A stretch of 64,000 nucleotides of DNA from JBBSAT01 sp046351235 (GTDB taxonomy: Bacteria; Myxococcota_A; Polyangia; Polyangiales; Sandaracinaceae): positions 620,001-684,000 of the forward strand of contig JAXLYV010000004.1 in the NCBI GenBank assembly GCA_046351235.1. Reading direction: 5' to 3'. The translations under genes and the position numbers were made by a program. Below the pieces are notes generated by a model. The model worked only from the letters and a program-made list of their open reading frames with translations, searched no databases and was not told the DNA's origin. Positions 24,485 to 32,062 of the stretch are shown here, in pieces (position 1 is the stretch's first letter; each line of letters begins with the position of its first letter).

Positions 24485-25470
24485 CCGAGGATGCGGTGGC
24501 GCACCGCGTCCCAGCGCAGGCGCGCGGCGTCGGCCGGGCGATCGGCCAGCAGCGACTCGAGCATCGGCTCGACCTCGAAGCGCCAGACGTCCTCGATCGT
24601 GTCGCTGAGGTCGTCGCGCAGGAAGTACGAGAGCCCGAGCGCGCGATCGGGATCGCGGATCAGCGAGTCGGCGCGCGCGAGGACCGTGATCAATCCATCG
24701 ACCGGAAAGCCCGTGCGGGCGTGGTAGCGCCGCAGCGTCTCCGGGTCGGGCGTCACCCGCAGCCACGCGAAGCGGCGCCGTAGCACGTGATCGGGCGTGG
24801 GGCGCCGCGCGTCGTGGTGCGCCGCGCTCGCACGCTGATCGGCCTGGCTCATCGTGCCGAGGATCCGCACGTTCGACGGCAGCACGAAGGGCATCTCGCC
24901 CGACGCGAGCGGCATGGGCTCGTCGCGCGCCTCGAGCAGGTGCACGAGCTCGCCGAGCACGGTGCCCACGTCCGCGCGCTGCATCTCCTCGAGGATCAGC
25001 ACGCAGGGCCCGCGCCGCTGCAGCGCCTTCTCCACGAACAGGTAGAAGCGCCCGCACGTGAGCGGCCAGTGCGTCGTCCCGTCCTTGCGGAGCGTAGGCC
25101 GGTAGCCCTGCACGAAGTCCTCGTACGAGGTGCCTGGGTGCAGCGCGAGCCGCTGCACGAAGCCGTCGCCGCCACCGACGATGTGCCGCGCGAGCTGGTG
25201 CGCGAGGAAGCTCTTGCCGGCGCCGGGCGGGCCGACGAGCACGGCTTGCCCCTTGCGCTCGATCGCGGCCACCCAGCGCGCGAGGAGCGCGGGATCGCGT
25301 CCCGTGCGCTCGGTGATCTTCGAGAGCGGGTGCTCCGGCTGCAGGCGCCCGGTCTCGATCGGCTCGACGATCTCGCTCAAGGGGCGGGGGGCGGCCTCGA
25401 GCTCGTCGTCGTGCCTCTCGTCCGTCGGGCGAGAGGCGTCTCGTAGCGCATCGCGGATCATCGGCGTCAT
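24481..25470 (-). CDS. McrB-like AAA+ ATPase (dynein-related family)
   Basis: A 329-residue ATPase. Walker A is VGPPGAGKSFLAHQLAR (about residues 79-95) and Walker B is CVLILEEMQRADVGTVLGELVHLLE, cut here as VLILEEMQRADVGTV. This matches the McrB/AAA_5 form, in which Glu-x-x-Arg precedes a GEL helix. Sensor-1 is VRILGTMSQAD and the arginine finger region is HVLRRRFAWLRV. The N-terminal 75 residues are acidic and helical. There is no DNA-binding domain and no adjacent McrC-like nuclease, so restriction is unlikely. AAA_5 proteins often work with a VWA or MoxR-type partner, but none is next door. Downstream it is translationally coupled to a lipoprotein. Confidence 0.85.
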   Translation of the reverse strand: MTPMIRDALRDASRPTDERHDDELEAAPRPLSEIVEPIETGRLQPEHPLSKITERTGRDPALLARWVAAIERKGQAVLVGPPGAGKSFLAHQLARHIVGGGDGFVQRLALHPGTSYEDFVQGYRPTLRKDGTTHWPLTCGRFYLFVEKALQRRGPCVLILEEMQRADVGTVLGELVHLLEARDEPMPLASGEMPFVLPSNVRILGTMSQADQRASAAHHDARRPTPDHVLRRRFAWLRVTPDPETLRRYHARTGFPVDGLITVLARADSLIRDPDRALGLSYFLRDDLSDTIEDVWRFEVEPMLESLLADRPADAARLRWDAVRHRILG

Positions 25471-25551
25471 TGTCGACCTGGCGCGGGCGGCGTGCAATCG
25501 GAGCGCGCGAAGTCGCCGGACGCACGTCGGAATCGTGGCAGCATCCGCCGC

Positions 25552-26517
25552 GTGCAGCGGTGGCGCGGCGTCGTGACGCGGGTGCTCCTCGCCCTCGTGG
25601 GCGTGGGGCTGCTCGTGTCGGTGGTGCGCCACGTGGGCACCGACGTGCTCGTGCCCTTGCTCGAAGCGGCGCTCCCGTGGATGCCGCTCGCGCTCCTGCT
25701 CGAGGCCGCGCGCATCGGCTGCGACGCGGTCGCTTCGGCGCTCGCCCTCGGGCCGGCGTGGCGACGCATCGGTGCGTGGCGCATGTTCCTCGCGCACGTC
25801 GCGGGCCACGGCGTGATGAACCTGATGCCCGGCGGGCGCGGCGCCGCCGAGCTCGTGAAGGCCGGGCTCTTCTACGAGGTGCTCGGCGTGAGCGAAGCGG
25901 GCGCGCTCGGCACCACGAACCAAGCGAACGTGCTGATCGCGTCGGCGATCTTCTCCCTGCCGTGCGCGCTCGCGGCCTGGGCGTCGAGCGCCGACCCCAC
26001 GCTGACGCTCGCGATCGTGCTGCACGCCGTGGTCCTCTTCGCGAGCGGCGTCGGCCTGCGCGTGATGGTCGAGAGCCCCTTCGTCGAGCGCTTCGTGCGG
26101 CGGCGCCTCCCGCGCATGGCGGAGGGGTTCGAGCGCTACCAGAAGGTGTCGCGCGCGGGGCCGCGCGTGGGCGCCGGGCCGGTCACCTGGATGATGCTCG
26201 GACGCGGCGCGCAGACGCTGCAGTACGCCATCCTCGCGCACGCGGTGGGCATCACGATCGGGCCGGTGCTCGCGCTCACCGTGCAGGGCACGAACCTCGT
26301 GGCGGCCGCCGTCGGCGTGCTCGTTCCCGGGCAAGTCGGCTCGGCCGAGGGCGTGTTCATGCTCGCCGCCGAGGCGCTCGGCACCACGCCCGCGCGCGCG
26401 ACGAGCATCGCGCTGCTCGCGCACGCCAGCGGGATCACCTGGACCGCGCTCGGCCTCGCGGTGCTGTTCTTCTGGCGCGCGCCGAAGCGGCCGGACGACG
26501 ACGCGCGAGCGGCGTGA
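25552..26517 (+). CDS. Flippase-like / lysylphosphatidylglycerol-synthase transmembrane family protein
   Basis: A 321-residue polytopic membrane protein of the UPF0104 (LPG synthase transmembrane/flippase-like) family. The family signature is VNLMPGGRGAAELVKAGLF in shorter form (MNLMPGGRGAAELVK), near residue 100, with a second conserved turn PGQVGSAEGVFMLAAEALG near residue 260. About seven hydrophobic helices are visible, for example VTRVLLALVGVGLLVSVV and WMPLALLLEAARIG. Members move or modify lipids across the inner membrane; the substrate here is unknown. GTG 25552 is preferred over the ATG at 25492, which would place 20 charged residues before the first helix and begin 21 bases from the divergent ATPase start. 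Confidence 0.78.
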   Translation: MQRWRGVVTRVLLALVGVGLLVSVVRHVGTDVLVPLLEAALPWMPLALLLEAARIGCDAVASALALGPAWRRIGAWRMFLAHVAGHGVMNLMPGGRGAAELVKAGLFYEVLGVSEAGALGTTNQANVLIASAIFSLPCALAAWASSADPTLTLAIVLHAVVLFASGVGLRVMVESPFVERFVRRRLPRMAEGFERYQKVSRAGPRVGAGPVTWMMLGRGAQTLQYAILAHAVGITIGPVLALTVQGTNLVAAAVGVLVPGQVGSAEGVFMLAAEALGTTPARATSIALLAHASGITWTALGLAVLFFWRAPKRPDDDARAA

Positions 26518-26535
26518 GCCTCGGATCTCGGCCGA

Positions 26536-26829
26536 TCAGCGCGCGACGCAGGCGCCGCTCACGCACGCGGGGTGGACCGCCGGACACGCGGGGCAGTCGC
26601 CGCACGTGATCGCTTCGCACCGCGTGTCGGCGCAGAGCCGGACGAGCTCGGCGGCGTCGTCGCGGTGCATGACGGTCGGGCACGCGCAGCAGTCGGGGCA
26701 GCACGTCGCCGCGAGCACGCACTCGTCGTCGGCGTGGCATCGCGGCGACGGATCGGGAGCGAGCGGCGCCGCGGGCCCGGCACAAGCGGGCGTGAGCGCG
26801 AGCGCGAGGACGACGACCAGGCTCCGCAC
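26536..26829 (-). CDS. Cys-rich lipoprotein, paralogue B of a tandem pair
   Basis: A 97-residue lipoprotein. From the GTG at 26829 the signal is RSLVVVLALALTPAC with the lipid cysteine at residue 16, exactly the position in the neighbouring paralogue. That match is why this start was chosen over the ATG at 26886. The mature chain has 15 further cysteines: CHADDECVLAATCCPDCCACP, then LCADTRCEAITCGDCPACP, ending HPACVSGACVAR. The CCPxCCxCPTV core could bind metal or form a dense disulfide knot. Function unknown. Stops 19 bases from the convergent flippase-like gene's end. Confidence 0.75.
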   Translation of the reverse strand: MRSLVVVLALALTPACAGPAAPLAPDPSPRCHADDECVLAATCCPDCCACPTVMHRDDAAELVRLCADTRCEAITCGDCPACPAVHPACVSGACVAR

Positions 26830-26898
26830 GAGAGGCTCGGCGCACTCGCGTTGGAGCTCGCGCTGCCGTGAAGGGCTCCGACCCATTCGTGTCGACCT

Positions 26899-27210
26899 TC
26901 AGCGCGCGACGCAGGCGCCGCCGACGCACGCGGGATGCACCGGATCACACGCGCGGCAAGACCGGTGGCTGCAGTCGACGGCGGCGCACGTCGCGACCGC
27001 GCACGCCTGCTGCGCGAGCCGCGCCTGCGCTCGCGTGACCACCGTGGGGCAGCTGCAGCAGCCCGGGCAGCAGCCGTCGTGGAGCACGCAGTCGGCGTCG
27101 GAGCGGCACACGCTGGACGGATCGGGCGCGGCCCCCGACGAGGGCTGTGCCTGCGCGGCCGAGCACGCGACCCCGAAGACAGCCCCGAGAACGACGAAGG
27201 CACCACGCAT
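26899..27210 (-). CDS. Cys-rich lipoprotein, paralogue A of a tandem pair
   Basis: A 103-residue lipoprotein with signal AFVVLGAVFGVAC, Cys at residue 16. The mature part has the same layout as its downstream neighbour: SVCRSDADCVLHDGCCPGCCSCPTVVTRAQARL, here given as DGCCPGCCSCPTVVTR, then an ACAVATCAAVDC region, and the identical ending HPACVGGACVAR. The linker after the lipid cysteine is longer. AAGGAGG lies 12 bases upstream of the ATG, one of the few clear ribosome sites in this part of the window. The pair probably arose by tandem duplication. Confidence 0.8.
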   Translation of the reverse strand: MRGAFVVLGAVFGVACSAAQAQPSSGAAPDPSSVCRSDADCVLHDGCCPGCCSCPTVVTRAQARLAQQACAVATCAAVDCSHRSCRACDPVHPACVGGACVAR

Positions 27211-27265
27211 CGCTGCATGGTGCCTCCTTCGAGCCGCGCGGCCAAGACGCCGCGGCGCCGACCCT

Positions 27266-28552
27266 TCAGCGCTTGTCGACCGGCACGAACTTCCGCGTGG
27301 GCGAGCCGAGGTAGACCTGGCGCGGGCGCGCGATCTTCTGCTCGCTGTCGCCGAGCATCTCCTCCCACTGGCAGAGCCAGCCCGGCGCGCGGCCGATGGC
27401 GAAGAGCACGGTCATCATGTCGAGCGGCACGCCCATCGCCTGGTAGATGAGGCCCGAGTAGAAGTCGACGTTCGGGTAGAGCTTGCGCTTCACGAAGTAC
27501 TCGTCCTCGAGCGCGATGCGCTCGAGCTCGACGGCGATGTCGATGAGCGGGTTCTTGCCGATCGCGTCGAACACTTCCTCGGCGAGGCGCTTGATGACCT
27601 TCGCGCGCGGATCGTAGTTCTTGTAGACGCGGTGGCCGAAGCCCATGAGCTTGCCTTCGCCGGCCTTCACGCTCTTCACGAAGTCGGGGATCTTGTCCTT
27701 GCTCCCGATCTTCTGGAGCATGTAGATGACCTCTTCGTTCGCGCCGCCGTGGAGCGGGCCGTAGAGGGCCGCCGCCGCCGCCGCGAGCGCGCTGTACGGA
27801 TCGGCCTTGCTCGAGCCGACCACGCGCATCGTGGAGGTCGAGCAGTTCTGCTCGTGATCGGCGTGCAGCGTGAAGAGGACGTCGAGCGCCTTCTCGACCG
27901 CCGGGTTCGGGCGGTACTTCGCCTCCGTCATCTTGAACATCATGTTCAGGAAGTTGCCGGCGTAGCTGAGGTCGTTGTCCGGGTAGACCACCGGCAGGCC
28001 GCGGCGATGACGGTACGCGTAGGCCGCGAGCGTCGGGATCTTCGCCACGAGGCGCGTCATGTGGAGGCGCCGATTCGCAGCGTCGTTCACGTTCTTGGCC
28101 TCGGGGTAGAACGTGCTCAGCGCGCTCACCGTCGAGATGAGCATGCCCATCGGGTGCGCGTCGTAGCGGAAGCCGTCGATGAACTCACGAATGTTCTCGT
28201 GAACCATCGTGTGCATCGTGACCTGCTGCCGATAGTCGGAGAGCTGCTGCTTGCTCGGCAGCTCGCCGTTCGTGAGCAGCCAGACGACCTCGAGGAAGCT
28301 CGCGCCCTCGGCGAGCTCGGCGATGGGGTAGCCGCGGTACTCGAGGATGCCCTTGTCGCCGTCGATGAACGTGATCTTCGAGGACGTCGACGCCGTGTTC
28401 ATGAACGCGGGGTCGTAGGTCATGAGGCCGAAGTCCTCTTCCGAGGCCTTCATCTGGCGGAAGTCCATCGCCTTGATGGTTCCGTTCGTGATCGGGAGCT
28501 CGAAGGTCTTCCCGGTGCGGTTGTCGGTGACGGTGAGGCTGTCCTTCGCCAT
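27266..28552 (-). CDS. gltA: Citrate synthase
   Basis: A 428-residue type-II citrate synthase that condenses acetyl-CoA with oxaloacetate, the entry step of the TCA cycle. The catalytic residues are visible in YGPLHGGANEEV (His), MGFGHRVYKNYDPRAK (His) and NVDFYSGLIY (Asp). The N-terminal domain is the NADH-responsive form found in proteobacteria (DNRTGKTFELP, then SKITFIDGDKGILEYRGYPI). Length and start (MAKDSLTV) fit the family. It is divergent from the SthA-type gene, so carbon entry into the TCA cycle and NAD(P)H balance genes share a 205-bp promoter region. TAGAGC eight bases before the ATG could be a -10 box. Confidence 0.97.
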   Translation of the reverse strand: MAKDSLTVTDNRTGKTFELPITNGTIKAMDFRQMKASEEDFGLMTYDPAFMNTASTSSKITFIDGDKGILEYRGYPIAELAEGASFLEVVWLLTNGELPSKQQLSDYRQQVTMHTMVHENIREFIDGFRYDAHPMGMLISTVSALSTFYPEAKNVNDAANRRLHMTRLVAKIPTLAAYAYRHRRGLPVVYPDNDLSYAGNFLNMMFKMTEAKYRPNPAVEKALDVLFTLHADHEQNCSTSTMRVVGSSKADPYSALAAAAAALYGPLHGGANEEVIYMLQKIGSKDKIPDFVKSVKAGEGKLMGFGHRVYKNYDPRAKVIKRLAEEVFDAIGKNPLIDIAVELERIALEDEYFVKRKLYPNVDFYSGLIYQAMGVPLDMMTVLFAIGRAPGWLCQWEEMLGDSEQKIARPRQVYLGSPTRKFVPVDKR

Positions 28553-28743
28553 GGGTTCTCGCTCTAGCTCCGATGGTTTCGCTCGACCTGGGCCTTCTGG
28601 AGCCGCTGCTCCTGGAGGCGGGGGCTGCGAAGGTGCCGCAGCGCGTCGAGCCGGGGCGATTCTGTCCGTCGAATGCACCCGTGTAAAGGACGATCTCGAC
28701 GCCCGTCGGCACTCCGGTCGAGATCTCGTGCGGGAACCCCCTG

Positions 28744-28749
28744 TACTAT
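28744..28749 (+). promoter_or_regulatory. -10-like TACTAT box for the SthA-type gene
   Basis: TACTAT eight bases before the ATG at 28758; the spacer CCGAAAGC has no convincing ribosome site. Confidence 0.42.
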
Positions 28750-28757
28750 CCGAAAGC

Positions 28758-30182
28758 ATGACCGACACGTTCGACCTGATCGTCATCGGCGCGGGGCCCG
28801 CTGGCGAGAAGGGCGCGGTGCAGGCCGCGTACTTCGGCCACAAGGTCTTGGTCGTCGAGAAGGAGCCCGAGCCCGGTGGTGCGGCCGTCCACACCGGAAC
28901 GCTCCCGAGCAAGACGCTCCGCGAGACCGCGCTCTATCTCTCGGGCTACCGCGCTCGCGACCTCTACGGCGTCGCCGTCTCGCTCGAGGACCGGCACGCG
29001 GCCGTCCCCAAGCTCATCGCGCGCAAGGACGCCATCGCCGCCGGGGAGTCCGCGCGCATCCGCGCGAACCTCGCGCGCCATCACGTCGAGCTCGCGCGCG
29101 GCACGGCGCGCTTCGTCGAGCCGCACGTGGTCGCGATCACCGCGCCCGACGGATCCGAGCGACGCGTCACGGCCAAGCACTTCCTCGTCGCGACGGGCTC
29201 GGTGCCGCGCAACCCACCGGACGTGCCCATCGCGGATCCCGACGTCTACGACTCGGACGAGATCCTCTCGATCGATCACCTCCCCGATCGGCTCGTGGTG
29301 CTCGGCGCCGGCGTCATCGGCTGCGAGTACGCGTGCATGTTCGCCGCGCTCGGCGTGAAGGTGGTCCTCGTCGAGGCCAAGACGCAGTTCCTACCGTTCC
29401 TCGACTACGAGATCGGCCAGCTGCTCGAGCGCACGATGGTGAGCTCGCTCGGCATCGAGATCCGCAAAGGCCATCGCTGGGGCGCCATCTACCGCGGCCC
29501 GAACGGCCACCGCCTCTGCGACCTGCTCGACGGGCCGGACGGCAAGGTGGGCACCGTGCTCGAGTGCGAGAAGCTCCTCTTCGCGGCGGGCCGCGTCGGC
29601 GCGACCCAGGGCCTCGGCCTCGAGACGATCGGCCTCGTCCCCGACGGCCGCGGTGCGCTCGCCGTCGACGACCACTACCGGACCAAGGTCCCGCACGTGT
29701 ACGCCGTCGGCGACGTGATCGGATTCCCCGCGCTCGCTTCCACCTCGATGGAGCAGGCCCGCGTCGCCGTCTGCCACGCGTTCGGCATCGACTACAAGCA
29801 GTCCGTCGACGCGCTGCTCCCCTACGGCATCTACACGATCCCCGAGGTGAGCTGCGCCGGCGAGACGGAAGAAACGGCTCGCGCGCAGAAGCTGGACTAC
29901 GTCGTCGGTCGTGCGTTCTTCAAGGAGAACGCGCGCGGCCTCATCCAAGGGGACGTCGACGGCATGCTCAAGCTCGTGGTGCACCGCGCCACGCGCCGCC
30001 TGCTCGGCGTCCACATCCTCGGCGATCGCGCGACGGAGCTCGTGCACGTCGGGCAGGCGGTGATGACGCTGGGGGGCACGGTGGACGCGCTCATCCAGAT
30101 GGTCTTCAACTACCCGACGCTCGCCGAGGCCTACAAGTACGCCGCCTACTCCGCGCTGGGGGCGCTCGCCAAGCCGCGCTGA
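28758..30182 (+). CDS. sthA: Soluble pyridine nucleotide transhydrogenase (SthA family)
   Basis: A 474-residue flavoprotein disulfide-reductase relative. FAD binding is at IVIGAGPAGEKGAVQAA (residues 8-24). Where lipoamide dehydrogenase has the redox CxxxxC, this has HTGTLPSKTLRE, so the active disulfide is absent, the hallmark of SthA (compare the GTIPSK of the E. coli enzyme). NAD binding is at LVVLGAGVIGCEYACMFAALG and the FAD-closing motif is YAVGDVIGFPALAS. The family transfers hydride between NADPH and NAD+. The dimerisation domain is complete through FNYPTLAEAYKYAAYSAL. The gene is monocistronic and divergent from citrate synthase. Confidence 0.92.
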   Translation: MTDTFDLIVIGAGPAGEKGAVQAAYFGHKVLVVEKEPEPGGAAVHTGTLPSKTLRETALYLSGYRARDLYGVAVSLEDRHAAVPKLIARKDAIAAGESARIRANLARHHVELARGTARFVEPHVVAITAPDGSERRVTAKHFLVATGSVPRNPPDVPIADPDVYDSDEILSIDHLPDRLVVLGAGVIGCEYACMFAALGVKVVLVEAKTQFLPFLDYEIGQLLERTMVSSLGIEIRKGHRWGAIYRGPNGHRLCDLLDGPDGKVGTVLECEKLLFAAGRVGATQGLGLETIGLVPDGRGALAVDDHYRTKVPHVYAVGDVIGFPALASTSMEQARVAVCHAFGIDYKQSVDALLPYGIYTIPEVSCAGETEETARAQKLDYVVGRAFFKENARGLIQGDVDGMLKLVVHRATRRLLGVHILGDRATELVHVGQAVMTLGGTVDALIQMVFNYPTLAEAYKYAAYSALGALAKPR

Positions 30183-30253
30183 TTGCTCGACGCCGCCAAG
30201 CCCAGCGGAGTGCTCCACCGACTCAGGCGGCCGCCATCGGCCGAAGAGGGGCT

Positions 30254-30802
30254 TCACGGGAACACCGTTCCGCCCTCGAGCTCCGTCCAGACCTCGTCGA
30301 GGCGCGCCCCGATCCGCGCGAGCACGCGGGCGACCGAGAAGCGCATCTCGAGCCCGGCCGTGGCCTGCTCGTAGCCCACACCGTCGAGCAGCTGGTCGAC
30401 CCGGAGCCGGCCCGTGACCCCGCGCTCCCGGAGCGCCTCGATCAGGTCGGGCGCGAACGCCCGGTCGGCCTCGGCCGCGACGGCCAGTGCCTCCCACTCG
30501 TCGCCGTCCAGCGCGATGTCGCCCCGCTCGGCGAGCGCCGCCCGCTCCGCTTCGGAGGTAGAGAGGTGGAAGACGGTGCCGTCCTCCGCGCGGAGCCGCG
30601 CCGTGAACGGCGCCGGGAGCGCCGCGAGCCCGTGCGCCGGCAGCTCCCCCAGCTCCATCGCCGCGAGCGAGGGCGGGAGCGTCCGCGGCGGATGGGAGAG
30701 TAGTTTCGGCCGACGCCGGGGGCCCGACGGCCTGCCGACATCCCTCGCCACACCCTCCAGCGGTAGAGTCAACTCATCGAGAACACGAGCTTCGGCGGCC
30801 AT
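30254..30802 (-). CDS. Hypothetical protein (182 aa)
   Basis: No family recognised. The product has no signal or membrane segment. A basic, Pro-rich N-terminal third (DVGRPSGPRRRPKLLSHPP) is followed by an acidic helical part: GTVFHLSTSEAERAALAERGDIALDGDEW in pieces, LIEALRERGVTGRLRVDQLLDGVGYEQA and FSVARVLARIGARLDEVW. It reads like a small regulatory or scaffold protein. ATG 30802 is chosen because GGAAGGGA lies eight bases before it, a strong ribosome site; the ATG at 30823 has none. It is convergent with sthA, 71 bases apart. Confidence 0.6.
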   Translation of the reverse strand: MAAEARVLDELTLPLEGVARDVGRPSGPRRRPKLLSHPPRTLPPSLAAMELGELPAHGLAALPAPFTARLRAEDGTVFHLSTSEAERAALAERGDIALDGDEWEALAVAAEADRAFAPDLIEALRERGVTGRLRVDQLLDGVGYEQATAGLEMRFSVARVLARIGARLDEVWTELEGGTVFP

Positions 30803-31192
30803 CGGAGATCCCTTCCTTTCCATCGAGGAAGACGAGCTGCCTCTCGGCTCGGCGACACGGAACAGACGTGCCGTCGATCGTCGTCGCTCTCACGACGTCG
30901 GCCTCGCTACTGAACTGACGCTCAGAAGCCTGCGACCGGCGTTTTTCTTTGCCAGCGCGCCCTGCCCACTTCGACGGGGCCTACAGCGGCCTTATCGGGG
31001 CGCGATGTAGGTGCGTTGCGGCGAGGGTCCACAGGCTCTCGGTTCCCGTACCGAGAGAGCAGCCGCCGAAGGCCCCGCTCGCCACGCTCGGCCGAGCCAC
31101 CGAGATCGTCCCGCGACGATTCTCGGTCACGCGCGAGCCCCCCGTCGCCTCCAACGTGCTCGAGGGCCGTGAGCTGGCCTCGAGGAGTGACC
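30803..31192. other. 390-bp intergenic region between a hypothetical gene and dhaA
   Basis: Long divergent upstream region with no convincing ORF in either strand. It is less GC-rich near 30900-31010 (a TTTTTCTTT run at 30949). It holds a hairpin at 31036-31057 and the ribosome site GAGGAG before dhaA. It may contain the dhaA promoter and a leader, or a small RNA; nothing in it matches a structured RNA family that I can recognise. Confidence 0.5.
31036..31057. promoter_or_regulatory. Eight-base perfect hairpin in the dhaA upstream region
   Basis: CTCTCGGT (31036-31043) pairs with ACCGAGAG (31050-31057) around TCCCGT, about 135 bases before the dhaA start. There is no T-run after it, so a terminator is unlikely; operator or leader structure is possible. 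Confidence 0.35.
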
Positions 31193-32062
31193 ATGCAGCA
31201 GAAGAAAAAGGTGCGGATCGAGGGCTACGAGATGGCGTACGTCGACCACGGCGAGGGCCCGGCCGTCGTGTTCCTGCACGGGAACCCGACGTCGTCGTTT
31301 CTGTGGAGGCACCCCCTCGCGCGGCTCGCGGGCCGGTACCGCTGCCTCGCGCCGGACCTGATGGGCATGGGGGACTCCGACAAGCTCCGCGAGCGCGGCG
31401 ACGAGGCCTACTCGTTCGCACGCAACCGCACCTTCGTCGACGCTTGGATCGCCGCCGTGCTCCCCAGCGAGCCCGTGGTCCTCGTGATGCACGACTGGGG
31501 CGCGGCGCTCGGCCTCGACTGGGCACGCCGGCATCCGCGCCGCGTGCGCGGCGTCGCGTACATGGAAGCGGTGCTGGGCTCGACCCGCATGGCCGATCTC
31601 CCGCCGGCCGCGCAGGCCGCGTTCCGCGCGATCCAGTCCGCCGACGGCGAGAAGCTCGTGCTCGAGGACAACGTGTTCCTCGAGCGTATGCTCGCGCCCG
31701 GAGGCTTCCTCGTGACGCCGAGTGACGAGGTCTGCGCCGAGTATCGCCGCCCCTTCGCGGAAAGAGGGGAAGGACGGCGCCCCACGCTCGCCTGGCCGCG
31801 CCAGCTCCCCTTCGACGGCGCGCCGCGCGAGATCTGCGAGGTCACCGATGCGGCGCGGGCGTGGCTCGCGCGCTCGCCGGTCCCCAAGCTCTTCGTCGAC
31901 ACGAGCCCGGGCCGCCTGCTCGTCGGCGCGCTCCGCGACGAGTGCGCGCGGTTTCCGCACCAGACGCGCGTCACGGTGAAGGGCCTGCACTACCCGCAGG
32001 AAGACTCTCCCGAGGAAGTCACCGCCGCGCTCCGCGACTGGCTCGAGGAGATTCGCGCGTGA
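31193..32062 (+). CDS. dhaA: Haloalkane dehalogenase (HLD-II type)
   Basis: A 289-residue alpha/beta hydrolase that displaces halide from haloalkanes to give alcohols. The whole catalytic pentad can be read. The nucleophile is D101 in VMHDWGAALG, the base is H266 in KGLHYPQED and the acid is E125 in YMEAVLG, the position used by HLD-II enzymes such as DhaA. Halide is held by N31 (HGNPTSS) and W102. The oxyanion hole region is VVFLHGNP. Length matches the family. The ATG follows GAGGAG by five bases. Natural substrates of most myxobacterial homologues are unknown. The stop overlaps the next gene's GTG (GTGA), so a sigma factor is translated directly after it. Confidence 0.9.
   Translation: MQQKKKVRIEGYEMAYVDHGEGPAVVFLHGNPTSSFLWRHPLARLAGRYRCLAPDLMGMGDSDKLRERGDEAYSFARNRTFVDAWIAAVLPSEPVVLVMHDWGAALGLDWARRHPRRVRGVAYMEAVLGSTRMADLPPAAQAAFRAIQSADGEKLVLEDNVFLERMLAPGGFLVTPSDEVCAEYRRPFAERGEGRRPTLAWPRQLPFDGAPREICEVTDAARAWLARSPVPKLFVDTSPGRLLVGALRDECARFPHQTRVTVKGLHYPQEDSPEEVTAALRDWLEEIRA

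Noticed and set aside
24481..25470. McrBC restriction system
   Set aside because: The ATPase fits McrB, but no DNA-binding domain and no McrC-type nuclease is present on either side.
26536..27210. Toxin-antitoxin pair
   Set aside because: Both small proteins have signal peptides and lipoboxes and are paralogues of each other, unlike a toxin with its antitoxin.
30803..31192. tRNA, tmRNA or 4.5S RNA in the long gap
   Set aside because: No T-loop GTTCRA, CCA end or conserved SRP loop could be found; only one isolated hairpin is visible.
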